Source of the DNA: an uncultured Erysipelotrichaceae bacterium
Lineage (GTDB): Bacteria; Bacillota_I; Bacilli_A; RF39; UBA660
Reading direction: 5' to 3'
DNA length: 64,000 nucleotides
Assembly (NCBI GenBank): GCA_902780395.1
Contig: CACZFH010000009.1
Span: 1-64,000, forward strand
The notes below the pieces were generated by a model that saw only the letters and a list, made by a program, of their open reading frames with translations, did no database searches and had not been told where the DNA came from. The position numbers were made by a program, and so were the translations under genes. Shown piece by piece: positions 52,418-60,178 of this stretch (within the stretch, counting starts at the first letter, position 1; every line of letters begins with the position of its first letter).

Positions 52418-52474
52418 GGTTGTAAAAGATTTTATCAAATGATAAAATAAAGGTGTATTGGTGAGGTGATTTTG

Positions 52475-52729
52475 ATGCCACAAGAACAAACTAGTTTATT
52501 TAATATTGAAGAAATTGATTCTGAAATTATTCGTAAAACTTTGAATGAAGTTTATAAATCATTAGAAGAAAGAGGTTATAATCCAACAAATCAAATTGTT
52601 GGATACTTGATTAGTGGAGATCCTGGGTATATTTCTAATTTTCAAAATGCTAGAACTAAGATTCAGGAAATTGATCGTGCTAAGATAGTAGAAATTCTAT
52701 TAACAGAATTTCAAAAAAATGTAAAATGA
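52475..52729 (+). CDS. ireB: IreB regulatory phosphoprotein
   Basis: 84 aa, DUF965: TSLFNIEEIDSEIIRKTLNEV then GYNPTNQIVGYLISGDPGYI, the family's near-invariant core. In Enterococcus it is the target of the kinase IreK and affects cephalosporin resistance. GAGGTGAT ahead of ATG 52475; the ORF extends to a GTG at 52466 but that would bury the ribosome binding site. Overlaps ruvX by 4 bases and is first gene of the conserved operon ireB-ruvX-DUF1292-mltG. Confidence 0.95.
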   Translation: MPQEQTSLFNIEEIDSEIIRKTLNEVYKSLEERGYNPTNQIVGYLISGDPGYISNFQNARTKIQEIDRAKIVEILLTEFQKNVK

Positions 52730-53139
52730 GATATTTAGGATTAGATTTAGGTAGTAGAACTTTAGGAATTGCGGTTAGTGATCCTTCAGGAATAATTGCT
52801 AGTAATTATCAAGTAATTCGTCATCAGGAAGAATATGATGAGTTGATTTTGAAAGTTAAAGAAATTGTTGAAGAATTGAAGGTAGAAGGTATTGTATTAG
52901 GATTCCCTAAAAATATGAATAATACTGTTGGTCCTAAAGGAGAATTAAGTTTAGCTTTTCAAAAAAAATTGGAAGAGGAGATTGGAATTCCGGTTTATTT
53001 GCAAGATGAAAGACTTACTACGAAAACTGCTACGGATATTTTAATAAAGGGAAATGTCTCTAGAAAAGGAAGAAAAAAAGTTGTTGATAGTGTTGCAGCT
53101 CAAATTATTTTGCAATCATTTTTAGATAGGAGGAATTAA
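52726..53139 (+). CDS. ruvX: Holliday junction resolvase-like RuvX (YqgF)
   Basis: 137 aa RNase H-like fold: RYLGLDLGSRTLGIAVSDPSG, GIVLGFPKNMNNTVG, QDERLTTKTA and KKVVDSVAAQIILQ, with the acidic residues of the active site in place (DLG, DER, DS). It acts on Holliday junctions or in 16S rRNA 5' processing. Starts inside the ireB stop (ATGA). Its last 45 bases are part of an 81-bp sequence that is repeated 792 bases downstream. Confidence 0.95.
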   Translation: MRYLGLDLGSRTLGIAVSDPSGIIASNYQVIRHQEEYDELILKVKEIVEELKVEGIVLGFPKNMNNTVGPKGELSLAFQKKLEEEIGIPVYLQDERLTTKTATDILIKGNVSRKGRKKVVDSVAAQIILQSFLDRRN

Positions 53140-53140
53140 A

Positions 53141-53587
53141 ATGGAAAAAAATTCTTTTTCAATGAAAGATGAAAAGGCCGAAGAAGTCTTTGAGTATACG
53201 TTCGATTGTCGTGACGGATACATGATACTTTACGCGCTGGCCACCACGGACGGCATCCCCATAGAAAGGATACGCATCGACCATTGGGCCGACATCCACT
53301 CTGGGGTGACAGAAGATGTTTACAGCAAGGTGTTGTTTCTGAGGGAGTATCCGACGCCTAATGACTTCTCTAGCTCTGATTATGACCACGACATGGGGCC
53401 ATGGCTTATCACCCTGAAAGACGGGAGCACAATCAGCGGAGAAAAAGGACCCGTCGTACGGGTCAGAACGAGGTCCGGTAGGGATACTATAATGGGATTC
53501 TTTGCGCTTATCAAGGACAGGGACCATGCCCTTCTCCACGGCACAGGGGACACCACATCCAAAAAACAAAATCGTGATGAAACATGA
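53141..53587 (+). CDS. Chimeric ORF: DUF1292 start joined to foreign coding sequence
   Basis: 148 aa. The first 12 residues (MEKNSFSMKDEK) come from the duplicated start of the DUF1292 gene; the rest (FDCRDGYMILYALATTDG..., HALLHGTGDTTSK) is in high-G+C DNA. The foreign part has G/C-rich third codon positions, as real coding sequence of another genome would. It is placed in frame behind a host GGAGG, directly after ruvX, so it should be translated. No family recognised; it contains SSDYDHDMGPW, and a similar EYDHDL occurs in the second half of the insert. Confidence 0.6.
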   Translation: MEKNSFSMKDEKAEEVFEYTFDCRDGYMILYALATTDGIPIERIRIDHWADIHSGVTEDVYSKVLFLREYPTPNDFSSSDYDHDMGPWLITLKDGSTISGEKGPVVRVRTRSGRDTIMGFFALIKDRDHALLHGTGDTTSKKQNRDET

Positions 53588-53886
53588 GAAAACATGAACA
53601 TAGAAAGGAAAATCACTATGAGGATTAACAACCTGTAAAATGAAACAAGGCATTACACAAAAAGACTCGGGAACTTCAGGACCCTCGAATATGACCACGA
53701 CCTCAGCGTCTCGGGAGGGAACGCTATGGAGCAGTATTTTATGGGGCAGATCTACGATTGAGACCCCTGACAAGAACATTTTGTCCCCCCCTGATGAGGG
53801 AAAACTCATGCAGAAGATAAGGATCGAGGCCGGAAAAGATAAAGATATAACTCCCTACAACCGGAATTTGTGTCCTGGATCAAGGC
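53588..53886 (+). other. Second half of the insert, no convincing gene
   Basis: High-G+C sequence with short frames only. One plus frame begins MNIERKITMRINNL, has a stop, and goes on to FRTLEYDHDLSVSGGNAMEQ, which may be a broken gene related to the first. I would not annotate a product. Confidence 0.5.
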
Positions 53887-53932
53887 GCAGCTCAAATTAT
53901 TTTGCAATCATTTTTAGATAGGAGGAATTAAG

Positions 53933-54229
53933 ATGAAAAAAAATTCTTTTTCAATGATAGATGAAAATGGAAATGAAGTTGTTTATGATGTATTATTTAC
54001 TTTTGAAAGTGATGAAACTAAGAAAAATTATATAGTTTATACAGATAATACAAAAGATGAAAATGGTAATATAGAAGTGTATGCTTCTATTTATGATCCA
54101 GAAGATCCTCAGAGTAAATTAGAGGCTATTACGACTGATAAAGAATGGAAAGTAATTGAAACTATTTTGAATACTTTACAAGAAGAAATTCGTAATAAAA
54201 AGGATAAAGATGAAAATGATGAGCAATAG
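53933..54229 (+). CDS. DUF1292 protein (YrzB-like)
   Basis: 98 aa acidic protein; SMIDENGNEVVYDVLFTFESDETKKNYIVYTD is the DUF1292 core, followed by YASIYDPEDPQSKLEAI and a charged helix. In Bacilli it lies between ruvX and mltG, as here. The role is unknown. Its ribosome binding site and first codons are the right-hand copy of the 81-bp repeat, so it is intact after the insertion. mltG follows 24 bases on. Confidence 0.92.
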   Translation: MKKNSFSMIDENGNEVVYDVLFTFESDETKKNYIVYTDNTKDENGNIEVYASIYDPEDPQSKLEAITTDKEWKVIETILNTLQEEIRNKKDKDENDEQ

Positions 54230-54253
54230 CTCATTCTTTTTTCTGGAGGTATT

Positions 54254-55333
54254 ATGGCAGTAGTGAAAAAGACTAAACCTAAACCATTATTATTTGGTTT
54301 TATATTTGTTTTAGCTGTTATACTAATAGCTATTGGTGTTTTATGGATTTATTTAGCAAGCTCTATTGAAGCTGGTAATAAAGAAGAAATGGAAGTTGTT
54401 GTTGAGAGTGGTAGTACTACTAGTCAAATAGGATCACTTTTAAAAGAAAAAGGATTAATCCGTAGTGAATTATTGTTTAAAATTTATATTCGTCTTAATC
54501 ATGTTTCTTCTTTAAAGGCAGATACTTATATTTTTACTAAAGATATGGATTTAGGGAAAATAATTGAAGTCTTGGAAAAGGGTAGTAATTATAATCCTAA
54601 TTTAATAAAATTAACTTTTAAAGAGGGATTAAGAATAACTGACTATGCTAAGGTAATAGGAGATAATACTAATCATACTTATGATGAAGTTATAAGTGTA
54701 ATGAAAGATAAAGAGTATATTAATTCCTTAATTACTAAGTATTGGTTTTTAACAGATAGTATTTTGGATCCTAATATTTATTATCCTTTAGAGGGATATT
54801 TAGCTCCTAATACTTATCATTTTGATAATAAAGATGTTCCTATAAATGATATTATTGAGACGATGTTAAGTCAAATGGAAAAAGAATTAGAGACTTATAA
54901 ATCTATAATAGTTTCTGATCCACATTATTATATAACTATGGCTTCTATTGTTGAATTAGAAGGGACTAATACTGAAAATAGAAAAATGATAGTTGGTATT
55001 TTTCGAAATCGTTTAGATTCAGGAATGAATTTAGGTAGTGATGTTACTACTTATTATGGATTACAAGTTGCTATGACGAGTGATTTAACAGGGGAACAAT
55101 TTGCTAGTGTTAATGCTTACAATACTCGTAGTACTACAATGATTGGAAAAATGCCTATTGGGCCTATTTGTAATCCAGGATTATCTAGTATTGAAGCTAG
55201 TATTAATCCAACGAATAATGATTATTTATTCTTTGTAGCAGACAAGAATGGTAAAATATATTATACAAAGACGAATCGTGAACATGAAGCAAAGATTGCT
55301 GAAATAAAAGCAAATGGAGATTGGATTTGGTAG
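54254..55333 (+). CDS. mltG: Endolytic transglycosylase MltG
   Basis: Membrane helix at about 12-35, a LysM-like region (VVVESGSTTSQIGSLLKEKGLI) and the YceG catalytic domain. The active Glu is in ASIVELEG (~234), where most members have ASIVEKE. Later PIGPICNPGLSSIEASINPTNNDYLFFVADKNG is strongly conserved. MltG cuts new glycan strands at the membrane to set their length. 359 aa. The TTCTTTTTTCTGGAGGT ahead contains the end of a weak hairpin and the ribosome binding site. Confidence 0.95.
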   Translation: MAVVKKTKPKPLLFGFIFVLAVILIAIGVLWIYLASSIEAGNKEEMEVVVESGSTTSQIGSLLKEKGLIRSELLFKIYIRLNHVSSLKADTYIFTKDMDLGKIIEVLEKGSNYNPNLIKLTFKEGLRITDYAKVIGDNTNHTYDEVISVMKDKEYINSLITKYWFLTDSILDPNIYYPLEGYLAPNTYHFDNKDVPINDIIETMLSQMEKELETYKSIIVSDPHYYITMASIVELEGTNTENRKMIVGIFRNRLDSGMNLGSDVTTYYGLQVAMTSDLTGEQFASVNAYNTRSTTMIGKMPIGPICNPGLSSIEASINPTNNDYLFFVADKNGKIYYTKTNREHEAKIAEIKANGDWIW

Positions 55334-55336
55334 TTT

Positions 55337-55927
55337 ATGGTAAATGAAAATATAATAAAACAGATTAAAGATTATGCAGAATTGAATAATGTTCCTATTA
55401 TGATGGATGAAAGTATTAATTTTATTATGAAATATATAAAAGATAATAATATTAAAAATATATTAGAAATAGGAACTGCTATTGGATATTCGGCTATTAT
55501 GATGAGTAGTGTAGACTCTGATATTTTTATTACGACAATTGAAAGAGATGAAAAAAGATATTTAGAAGCACTTAAAAATATTAAAAAATTAAAATTAGAA
55601 GATCGTATTCAATTGATTTATCATGATGCTTTAGATGTTAAGCTAGAGGATACTTATGATTTAATACTCATTGATGCTGCTAAGGCACAGAATCAAAAGT
55701 TTTTTCAAAAATTTGAAAAAAACTTAGCTCCTCGAGGAACTATTATTACGGATAATATGCAATTTCATGGATTAGTAGAACAAGAAAATAAAGATATAAA
55801 AAGTAGAAATTTACGTCAGTTAGTACGAAAAGTAAAGGATTATAAAACTTTTTTAGAGAAGAATATTCGTTATGAAACAAAATTATATAATATAGGAGAT
55901 GGACTTGCTATTAGTAGAAAATTGTAA
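55337..55927 (+). CDS. trmR: tRNA 5-hydroxyuridine methyltransferase TrmR (YrrM)
   Basis: 196 aa SAM-dependent O-methyltransferase (class I fold): ILEIGTAIGYSAIMMS holds SAM, followed by IERDEKRYLEALKNIKKL and LILIDAAKAQNQKFFQKF with the metal-binding acidic residues. In B. subtilis TrmR methylates ho5U34 of tRNA, made by TrhP1/P2, to mo5U. Both partner genes lie downstream, so the pathway is complete here. The gene begins 3 bases after mltG. Confidence 0.92.
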   Translation: MVNENIIKQIKDYAELNNVPIMMDESINFIMKYIKDNNIKNILEIGTAIGYSAIMMSSVDSDIFITTIERDEKRYLEALKNIKKLKLEDRIQLIYHDALDVKLEDTYDLILIDAAKAQNQKFFQKFEKNLAPRGTIITDNMQFHGLVEQENKDIKSRNLRQLVRKVKDYKTFLEKNIRYETKLYNIGDGLAISRKL

Positions 55928-55939
55928 TGAGGTGGTGAT

Positions 55940-56863
55940 ATGATGCCTATTCAAATATTAAGCTGTGATTCGGTACTTGGTTCTTGTTGTAATAGTAATA
56001 CTTTGGTAGTATTATTATCAGTTGCTAAAAGAATATTTCAATTGATTCAAATTATTATACCTATTCTTTTGATATTAGGTAGTACTATTCATTTGGTAAA
56101 ACGAGTAAATGATCCAGATATGAAAAATGGTACTAAAAAATTTATAAATATGTATATAGCGGCAATTATAGTATTCTTTTTACCAGTTATTATGAATGCT
56201 GTATTGGGTTTATTACCAGATTCTTTTAGTGTTACAGCTTGTTGGAAGAATGCAAAAAACATGGGTGAAACTCTTCATGTATCTAAGGTTTCTTATCAAA
56301 ACCCATATTCTAATGGTAAGGAAGATGATAAAGATGGAAGATCTACTATTTTTGTAAATCCTGATCATTATGAAAAAGGTGAGAAAGCAAAAGTTTCGGA
56401 ATTTGACTTTTTTGGATTATTTAATAAAAATTCTTCTAATACTTATACTAGTACTGGAGCAGGTAATGGTAGTGCTAAAGGTAAAGCGATTGTTAATTAT
56501 GCTTTGAGTTTAGTTGGTAAGCCATATTCATTTGGTGGTTATTGGAATGGTGAACTTCCTTATACTTCTACTGATTGTAGTGGCTTTGTCCAAGGTGTTT
56601 ATAAGCATTTTGGAATCAAATTAACTCGTTCTACTTATACTCAGTGGGCTGATAGGTCATCTTATACTTTAGTAAAAAATGGTGAGGAAATAAGGGCTGG
56701 AGATTTAGTAATGTATAATGGACATGTAGCTATTCTAACAGGAAATGGTGGAGAAATTGTTCATGCTAAAGGAAGAAAATGGGGAATTGTAGTAGATAGT
56801 GATTATAGAAAGTCTTCTTCTAAATCTATTTTAGGAATAATGAGAATTAATGGAGTAAATTAG
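55940..56863 (+). CDS. NlpC/P60 peptidase with TrbC/VirB2-like membrane N-terminus
   Basis: Two or three hydrophobic segments at about 25-90 (LIQIIIPILLILGSTIHLV, INMYIAAIIVFFLPVIMNAV) resemble the paired helices of TrbC/VirB2-type proteins. After a spacer of ~90 residues comes an NlpC/P60 domain (~185-307): Cys of TDCSGFVQGVYKHF (~213), His of NGHVAILTG (~256), His of IVHAKG (~272). This cuts peptidoglycan stem peptides. AGGTGGTG ribosome binding site. It lies between trmR and trhP1, a place normally without such a gene, but next to mltG, which fits cell-wall work. Confidence 0.8.
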   Translation: MMPIQILSCDSVLGSCCNSNTLVVLLSVAKRIFQLIQIIIPILLILGSTIHLVKRVNDPDMKNGTKKFINMYIAAIIVFFLPVIMNAVLGLLPDSFSVTACWKNAKNMGETLHVSKVSYQNPYSNGKEDDKDGRSTIFVNPDHYEKGEKAKVSEFDFFGLFNKNSSNTYTSTGAGNGSAKGKAIVNYALSLVGKPYSFGGYWNGELPYTSTDCSGFVQGVYKHFGIKLTRSTYTQWADRSSYTLVKNGEEIRAGDLVMYNGHVAILTGNGGEIVHAKGRKWGIVVDSDYRKSSSKSILGIMRINGVN

Positions 56864-56871
56864 GTGGTTTT

Positions 56872-57606
56872 ATGAAAAATAGGTATCAAATAGATGATAA
56901 AACTAAAATAATACTTTTTATTGTTGGTTTAATAATTCTTATTTCAACTATGATTTTTGTCATTTATTATCAAAAACAAGGGGAAAACTATAATTATATT
57001 AAACAGAATAAAAATAAGTATCTTGTTTATACAAAATATGAAGAGAATAAAGATGATTCTTATGTGATTGTTCCTTATTTGAATATAAAGGGAAAAAATG
57101 CAAAGCTTATTAATGATAACATAGATTCTTATGTGTCTCCTTTGTTAGAGAAAGATAACGTTATTATTTCTTATGAATATGATATTAATGGTATAATTCT
57201 TTCTTTAGTAGTTAAGATACTTGATAATAATGATGATTATGCTTTAGAGCCTGTATTTATTAGTTATAATTTTAATTTAGATACTTTGGAAATTATTTCT
57301 GATGATAGTTTATTGGATTATTTTGGTATAGATCAAGAAACTGCAAAGAATATTATAGATGATAAGTTACATGAATATTATGAAAAAATTATTGAAGAAG
57401 AATACTATAGTGAAGAAGAATGTGATTATAGTTGTTTTTTAGAATATCGTGGTATTTCTAATATTTTGGATTCTATTTCATACTATGTTAAAGATAAAAA
57501 GTTATATGCTTATCGTCCTTTTATAATTCATTCTATTTTTGGAGAAGAAAACTTTTTTAAATTAGATGATTATGACTTTTTAATTGCAACGAAAGAAAGT
57601 TCTTAA
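56872..57606 (+). CDS. Membrane-anchored protein, DUF3298-like
   Basis: 244 aa: one helix at about 12-32, then a ~205-residue outer domain. YVIVPYLNIKGKNAKLINDNIDSYV and a closing FIIHSIFGEENFFKLD strand are like RsiV/DUF3298-type domains, which bind ligands such as lysozyme at the surface, but the likeness is weak. 8 bases after the NlpC/P60 gene, so presumably a partner in wall maintenance or its sensing. Confidence 0.6.
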   Translation: MKNRYQIDDKTKIILFIVGLIILISTMIFVIYYQKQGENYNYIKQNKNKYLVYTKYEENKDDSYVIVPYLNIKGKNAKLINDNIDSYVSPLLEKDNVIISYEYDINGIILSLVVKILDNNDDYALEPVFISYNFNLDTLEIISDDSLLDYFGIDQETAKNIIDDKLHEYYEKIIEEEYYSEEECDYSCFLEYRGISNILDSISYYVKDKKLYAYRPFIIHSIFGEENFFKLDDYDFLIATKESS

Positions 57607-57653
57607 CTTTCTTTTTTCTATTATTAGTTATATAATATGAGGGAGGTGTCTTT

Positions 57654-58511
57654 ATGAAGTTATTAATAGAGTGTTCTTCAAAAGAAAATTTATATACTAA
57701 TAAAACAGATGGGATTATTCTACCATTAGAAGGTTTTAGTGTTGAAAGCAAATGTTTTTTTTCCATGACTGAAATAAAAGATATTAAAGATAAATCTTCT
57801 TGTATGGTATTTGTTAAAGTAAATAAGAATTTTATGAATGAAGAAATAGATGATTTGAAAAAGGTTTTACAAGAATTAGATGATTGTGGAGTTGATGGAG
57901 TTTTCTTTTATGATTTAGCTGTATTAGAAATAAAAAATGAGTTGAATTTACAATTACCTCTTGTTTGGAATCAAACACATATGGTTAATAATTATAAAAC
58001 TTGTGATTATTATTATTCTAAAGGGGTTTCTTATGCTTTAGTGGGAAAGGAAATAACCTTAGAAGAGATTAAAGAGATAGTTCAAAATAGTCATATTTCG
58101 GTTATGGTAGAAGTTGTTTCTAAACCTAGTGTGGCTTTTTCTAAGAGAAAACTAATTACTCATTATTATCAAGATTTGGGGAAAGTTAAGAAGAATGATA
58201 TGATTATTCATGAAAGAGGAACAAATCAGGATTATGAATTGTTTGAAAATCAAGATGGTACTAGTTTCTTCTTAGATATTGTTACGAATGGGACAAGTGT
58301 TATTAAGGATTTATTTGATATTGATACGCCTTTTATTATTATGAGGGAGTATGGACTTGAAAATATATTTTCTCAGTTAATACAAGATACTATGAATTAT
58401 ATAAGTAATGGATGTAATGATTCTTCTTATGTTGAAAAATATAAAATGATAGGGGATAGTACTAATTTCTTTTTTCGAAAAACTATTTATAAGGTGAAAA
58501 AAAATGGATAA
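57654..58511 (+). CDS. trhP1: U32-family protein TrhP1 (YrrN), tRNA hydroxylation
   Basis: 285 aa. It has the TIM-barrel layout of U32 proteins but is shorter than usual and has no Cys cluster: KLLIECSSKENL, DCGVDGVFFYDLAVLEIKNEL, LPLVWNQTHMVNNYKTCDYYYSKGVSYALVGKE. In B. subtilis YrrN and YrrO together hydroxylate U34 of tRNA with prephenate as donor. It overlaps the next gene, the Cys-bearing partner, by 8 bases. GGGAGGTG ribosome binding site. Assignment rests mainly on synteny and fold pattern. Confidence 0.85.
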   Translation: MKLLIECSSKENLYTNKTDGIILPLEGFSVESKCFFSMTEIKDIKDKSSCMVFVKVNKNFMNEEIDDLKKVLQELDDCGVDGVFFYDLAVLEIKNELNLQLPLVWNQTHMVNNYKTCDYYYSKGVSYALVGKEITLEEIKEIVQNSHISVMVEVVSKPSVAFSKRKLITHYYQDLGKVKKNDMIIHERGTNQDYELFENQDGTSFFLDIVTNGTSVIKDLFDIDTPFIIMREYGLENIFSQLIQDTMNYISNGCNDSSYVEKYKMIGDSTNFFFRKTIYKVKKNG

Positions 58512-59685
58512 AGTAGAATTATTGTCTCCAGCTGGAGATTTAGAAAGATTAAAAGTAACTCTATTATATGGAGCAGATGCTGTTTATATTGGAGGGCAAA
58601 ACTATAGTTTAAGGGCAAATGCTAATAACTTTAGTTTAGAAGAAATTAAAGAGGGTTGTATTTTTGCTCATTCTTTGGGAAAAAGAGTTCATTTAACTTT
58701 GAATATTGTTTTTCATAATGAAGATATGGCTGATGTGGAAAAATATATTCAAGATGTTGTTGATTGTGGAATAGATGCTTTTATAGTAAGTGATCCTTTT
58801 ATTATTTCATATATTAAAACTAATTTTCCACAAGTAGAAGTGCACTTATCTACTCAAAATTCTACTAGTAATTATAAAGCTATTGAGTTTTTTGAAAAAG
58901 AGGGGGTAGATCGAGTTGTTTTAGCTCGAGAATTAAGTAAGAAACAAATTGCTGAGATTGTGGAAAAAGTTGGGGTAGATATAGAAGTATTTATTCATGG
59001 GGCTATGTGTACTTGTTTTAGTGGGAGATGTGCTTTGTCTAACTATGTAACTAATAGAGATGCTAATCGAGGAGGTTGTGCTCAAGTATGCCGTTTTTCT
59101 TTTCAAAATGGTGAAGAGAAAGATTTTACAATGGCTCTAAAAGATATGAATATGGCTGAGTATATTGGTGATTTGATTGAGATAGGTGTTAAGAGTTTTA
59201 AAGTAGAAGGAAGAATGAGATCACTTTATTATTTAGCAACTGTTATAGGAGCTTATAGAGAGATTATTGATGGTTATTATGATCATTCTTTAACTCCTAA
59301 TAAAATGAAAAAATTAGAAGAGAGACTTGATCGAGTTGCTAATAGGGAAACTTCTACTCATTATTTTAAAAAAGAGGCAGATTATACAGATCAGTATTAT
59401 TCGGGACGAAGTGAAGTATCTAATCAAGATTATTTAGGGCAAGTAATTGAATATGATAAAGAAACTAAGTTAGTTAAATTCTATGAAAGAAATTATTTTG
59501 AAATAGGAGATGAAATAGAATTATTTACTCCTAAAGGAGAACATATAGAGTTTAAATTAGCAAAACTTTATAATGAAGATATGGAAGAAATTGATGTTGC
59601 AAGACATCCTGATAATATTTATTATTTATATTTAGATACTGATATAGAAATACCAGAGTATTCTATGATAAAAATGGGAGGTTAA
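58504..59685 (+). CDS. trhP2: U32-family protein TrhP2 (YrrO), tRNA hydroxylation
   Basis: 393 aa. ELLSPAGDLERLKVTLLYGADAVYIGG is the U32 signature start; VFIHGAMCTCFSGRC and GGCAQVCRF supply the cysteines of the iron-sulfur cluster. FKVEGRMRSLYYLATVIGAYR follows. The C-terminal beta domain (YDKETKLVKFYERNYFEIGDEIELF) is complete. It works with TrhP1 to make 5-hydroxyuridine at the tRNA wobble position, then methylated by TrmR. AAGGTG ribosome binding site lies within trhP1. Confidence 0.95.
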   Translation: MDKVELLSPAGDLERLKVTLLYGADAVYIGGQNYSLRANANNFSLEEIKEGCIFAHSLGKRVHLTLNIVFHNEDMADVEKYIQDVVDCGIDAFIVSDPFIISYIKTNFPQVEVHLSTQNSTSNYKAIEFFEKEGVDRVVLARELSKKQIAEIVEKVGVDIEVFIHGAMCTCFSGRCALSNYVTNRDANRGGCAQVCRFSFQNGEEKDFTMALKDMNMAEYIGDLIEIGVKSFKVEGRMRSLYYLATVIGAYREIIDGYYDHSLTPNKMKKLEERLDRVANRETSTHYFKKEADYTDQYYSGRSEVSNQDYLGQVIEYDKETKLVKFYERNYFEIGDEIELFTPKGEHIEFKLAKLYNEDMEEIDVARHPDNIYYLYLDTDIEIPEYSMIKMGG

Positions 59686-59694
59686 GGTTTAAAA

Positions 59695-60177
59695 ATGGAT
59701 GAAAAGTATTATATTGTTGATTTGTATCATTTGTTAGGAATAGATTTTTCAAGAATAATGTGTGATGTCGAATCTTTAGGTAAAATAATAGTGTCTGCTT
59801 CTTTGAATGGTGGTACGAATTCTGAAAGAGTAATTGGTGAATGTAGGGAAATAACAGAAGATTTTAATATTAATGTTGTAAAGTGTTATACATCATCTTA
59901 TTATGATGGTTGGTATGATGAAACCATACCAGTATTTTATCTTCCAAATGAATATAATTGTAATTTTTGGAATAAGCATAGTTTATATTTAGTTTTAGCT
60001 AGTGATTTAAATGAGGCTAACCTAGCAACAGAAGAAGATATTAAAGAATATGATCCTCAAAGCAAAATATGGTATAAATATTTAAAGGAAATCCAAGAAA
60101 AAGGAATAGACTTTGATTATGAAAAGGAATTTTATGAAAAAACATTTGGAAAAAAAGTATTAAGTAAAGGAAAATAA
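59695..60177 (+). CDS. Hypothetical protein, acidic, soluble
   Basis: 160 aa, rich in Tyr, Asn and Glu. Strand-like segments (KIIVSASLNGG, SLYLVLASDLNE) alternate with charged stretches (ATEEDIKEYDPQSKIWYKYLKEIQEKG). No motif or export signal. It lies 9 bases after trhP2 and 1 base before the dGTPase-like gene, so it is transcribed with both; the ribosome binding site (GGAGGT) is good. Function unknown. Confidence 0.7.
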   Translation: MDEKYYIVDLYHLLGIDFSRIMCDVESLGKIIVSASLNGGTNSERVIGECREITEDFNINVVKCYTSSYYDGWYDETIPVFYLPNEYNCNFWNKHSLYLVLASDLNEANLATEEDIKEYDPQSKIWYKYLKEIQEKGIDFDYEKEFYEKTFGKKVLSKGK

Positions 60178-60178
60178 A

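Larger units (their letters stand above)
53095..53886 (+). mobile_element. 792-bp high-G+C insertion with duplicated flank
   Basis: 53095-53175 and 53887-53967 are an 81-bp direct repeat with three differences, covering the end of ruvX, the GGAGG ribosome binding site and the first dozen codons of the DUF1292 gene. Between them 53176-53886 is by eye about half G+C, against roughly 30% around it, and uses codons such as GCC, GAC, ATC, AGG and ATA. Both host genes remain whole. No inverted repeats, integrase or transposase are seen within it. Confidence 0.85.

Noticed and set aside
7606-53587. Possible TGA-as-Trp code, given the AT-rich Mollicutes-like look
   Set aside because: Conserved proteins use TGG for Trp and several complete genes end in TGA at the expected length.
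53159-53809. 216-codon minus-strand ORF across the high-G+C insert
   Set aside because: High-G+C sequence gives long chance frames. The plus frame at 53141 has the ribosome binding site and the coding-like third positions.
53640-53921. 93-codon plus ORF in the second half of the insert
   Set aside because: Low-complexity protein, no ribosome binding site, and it runs into the duplicated ruvX end in a wrong frame.
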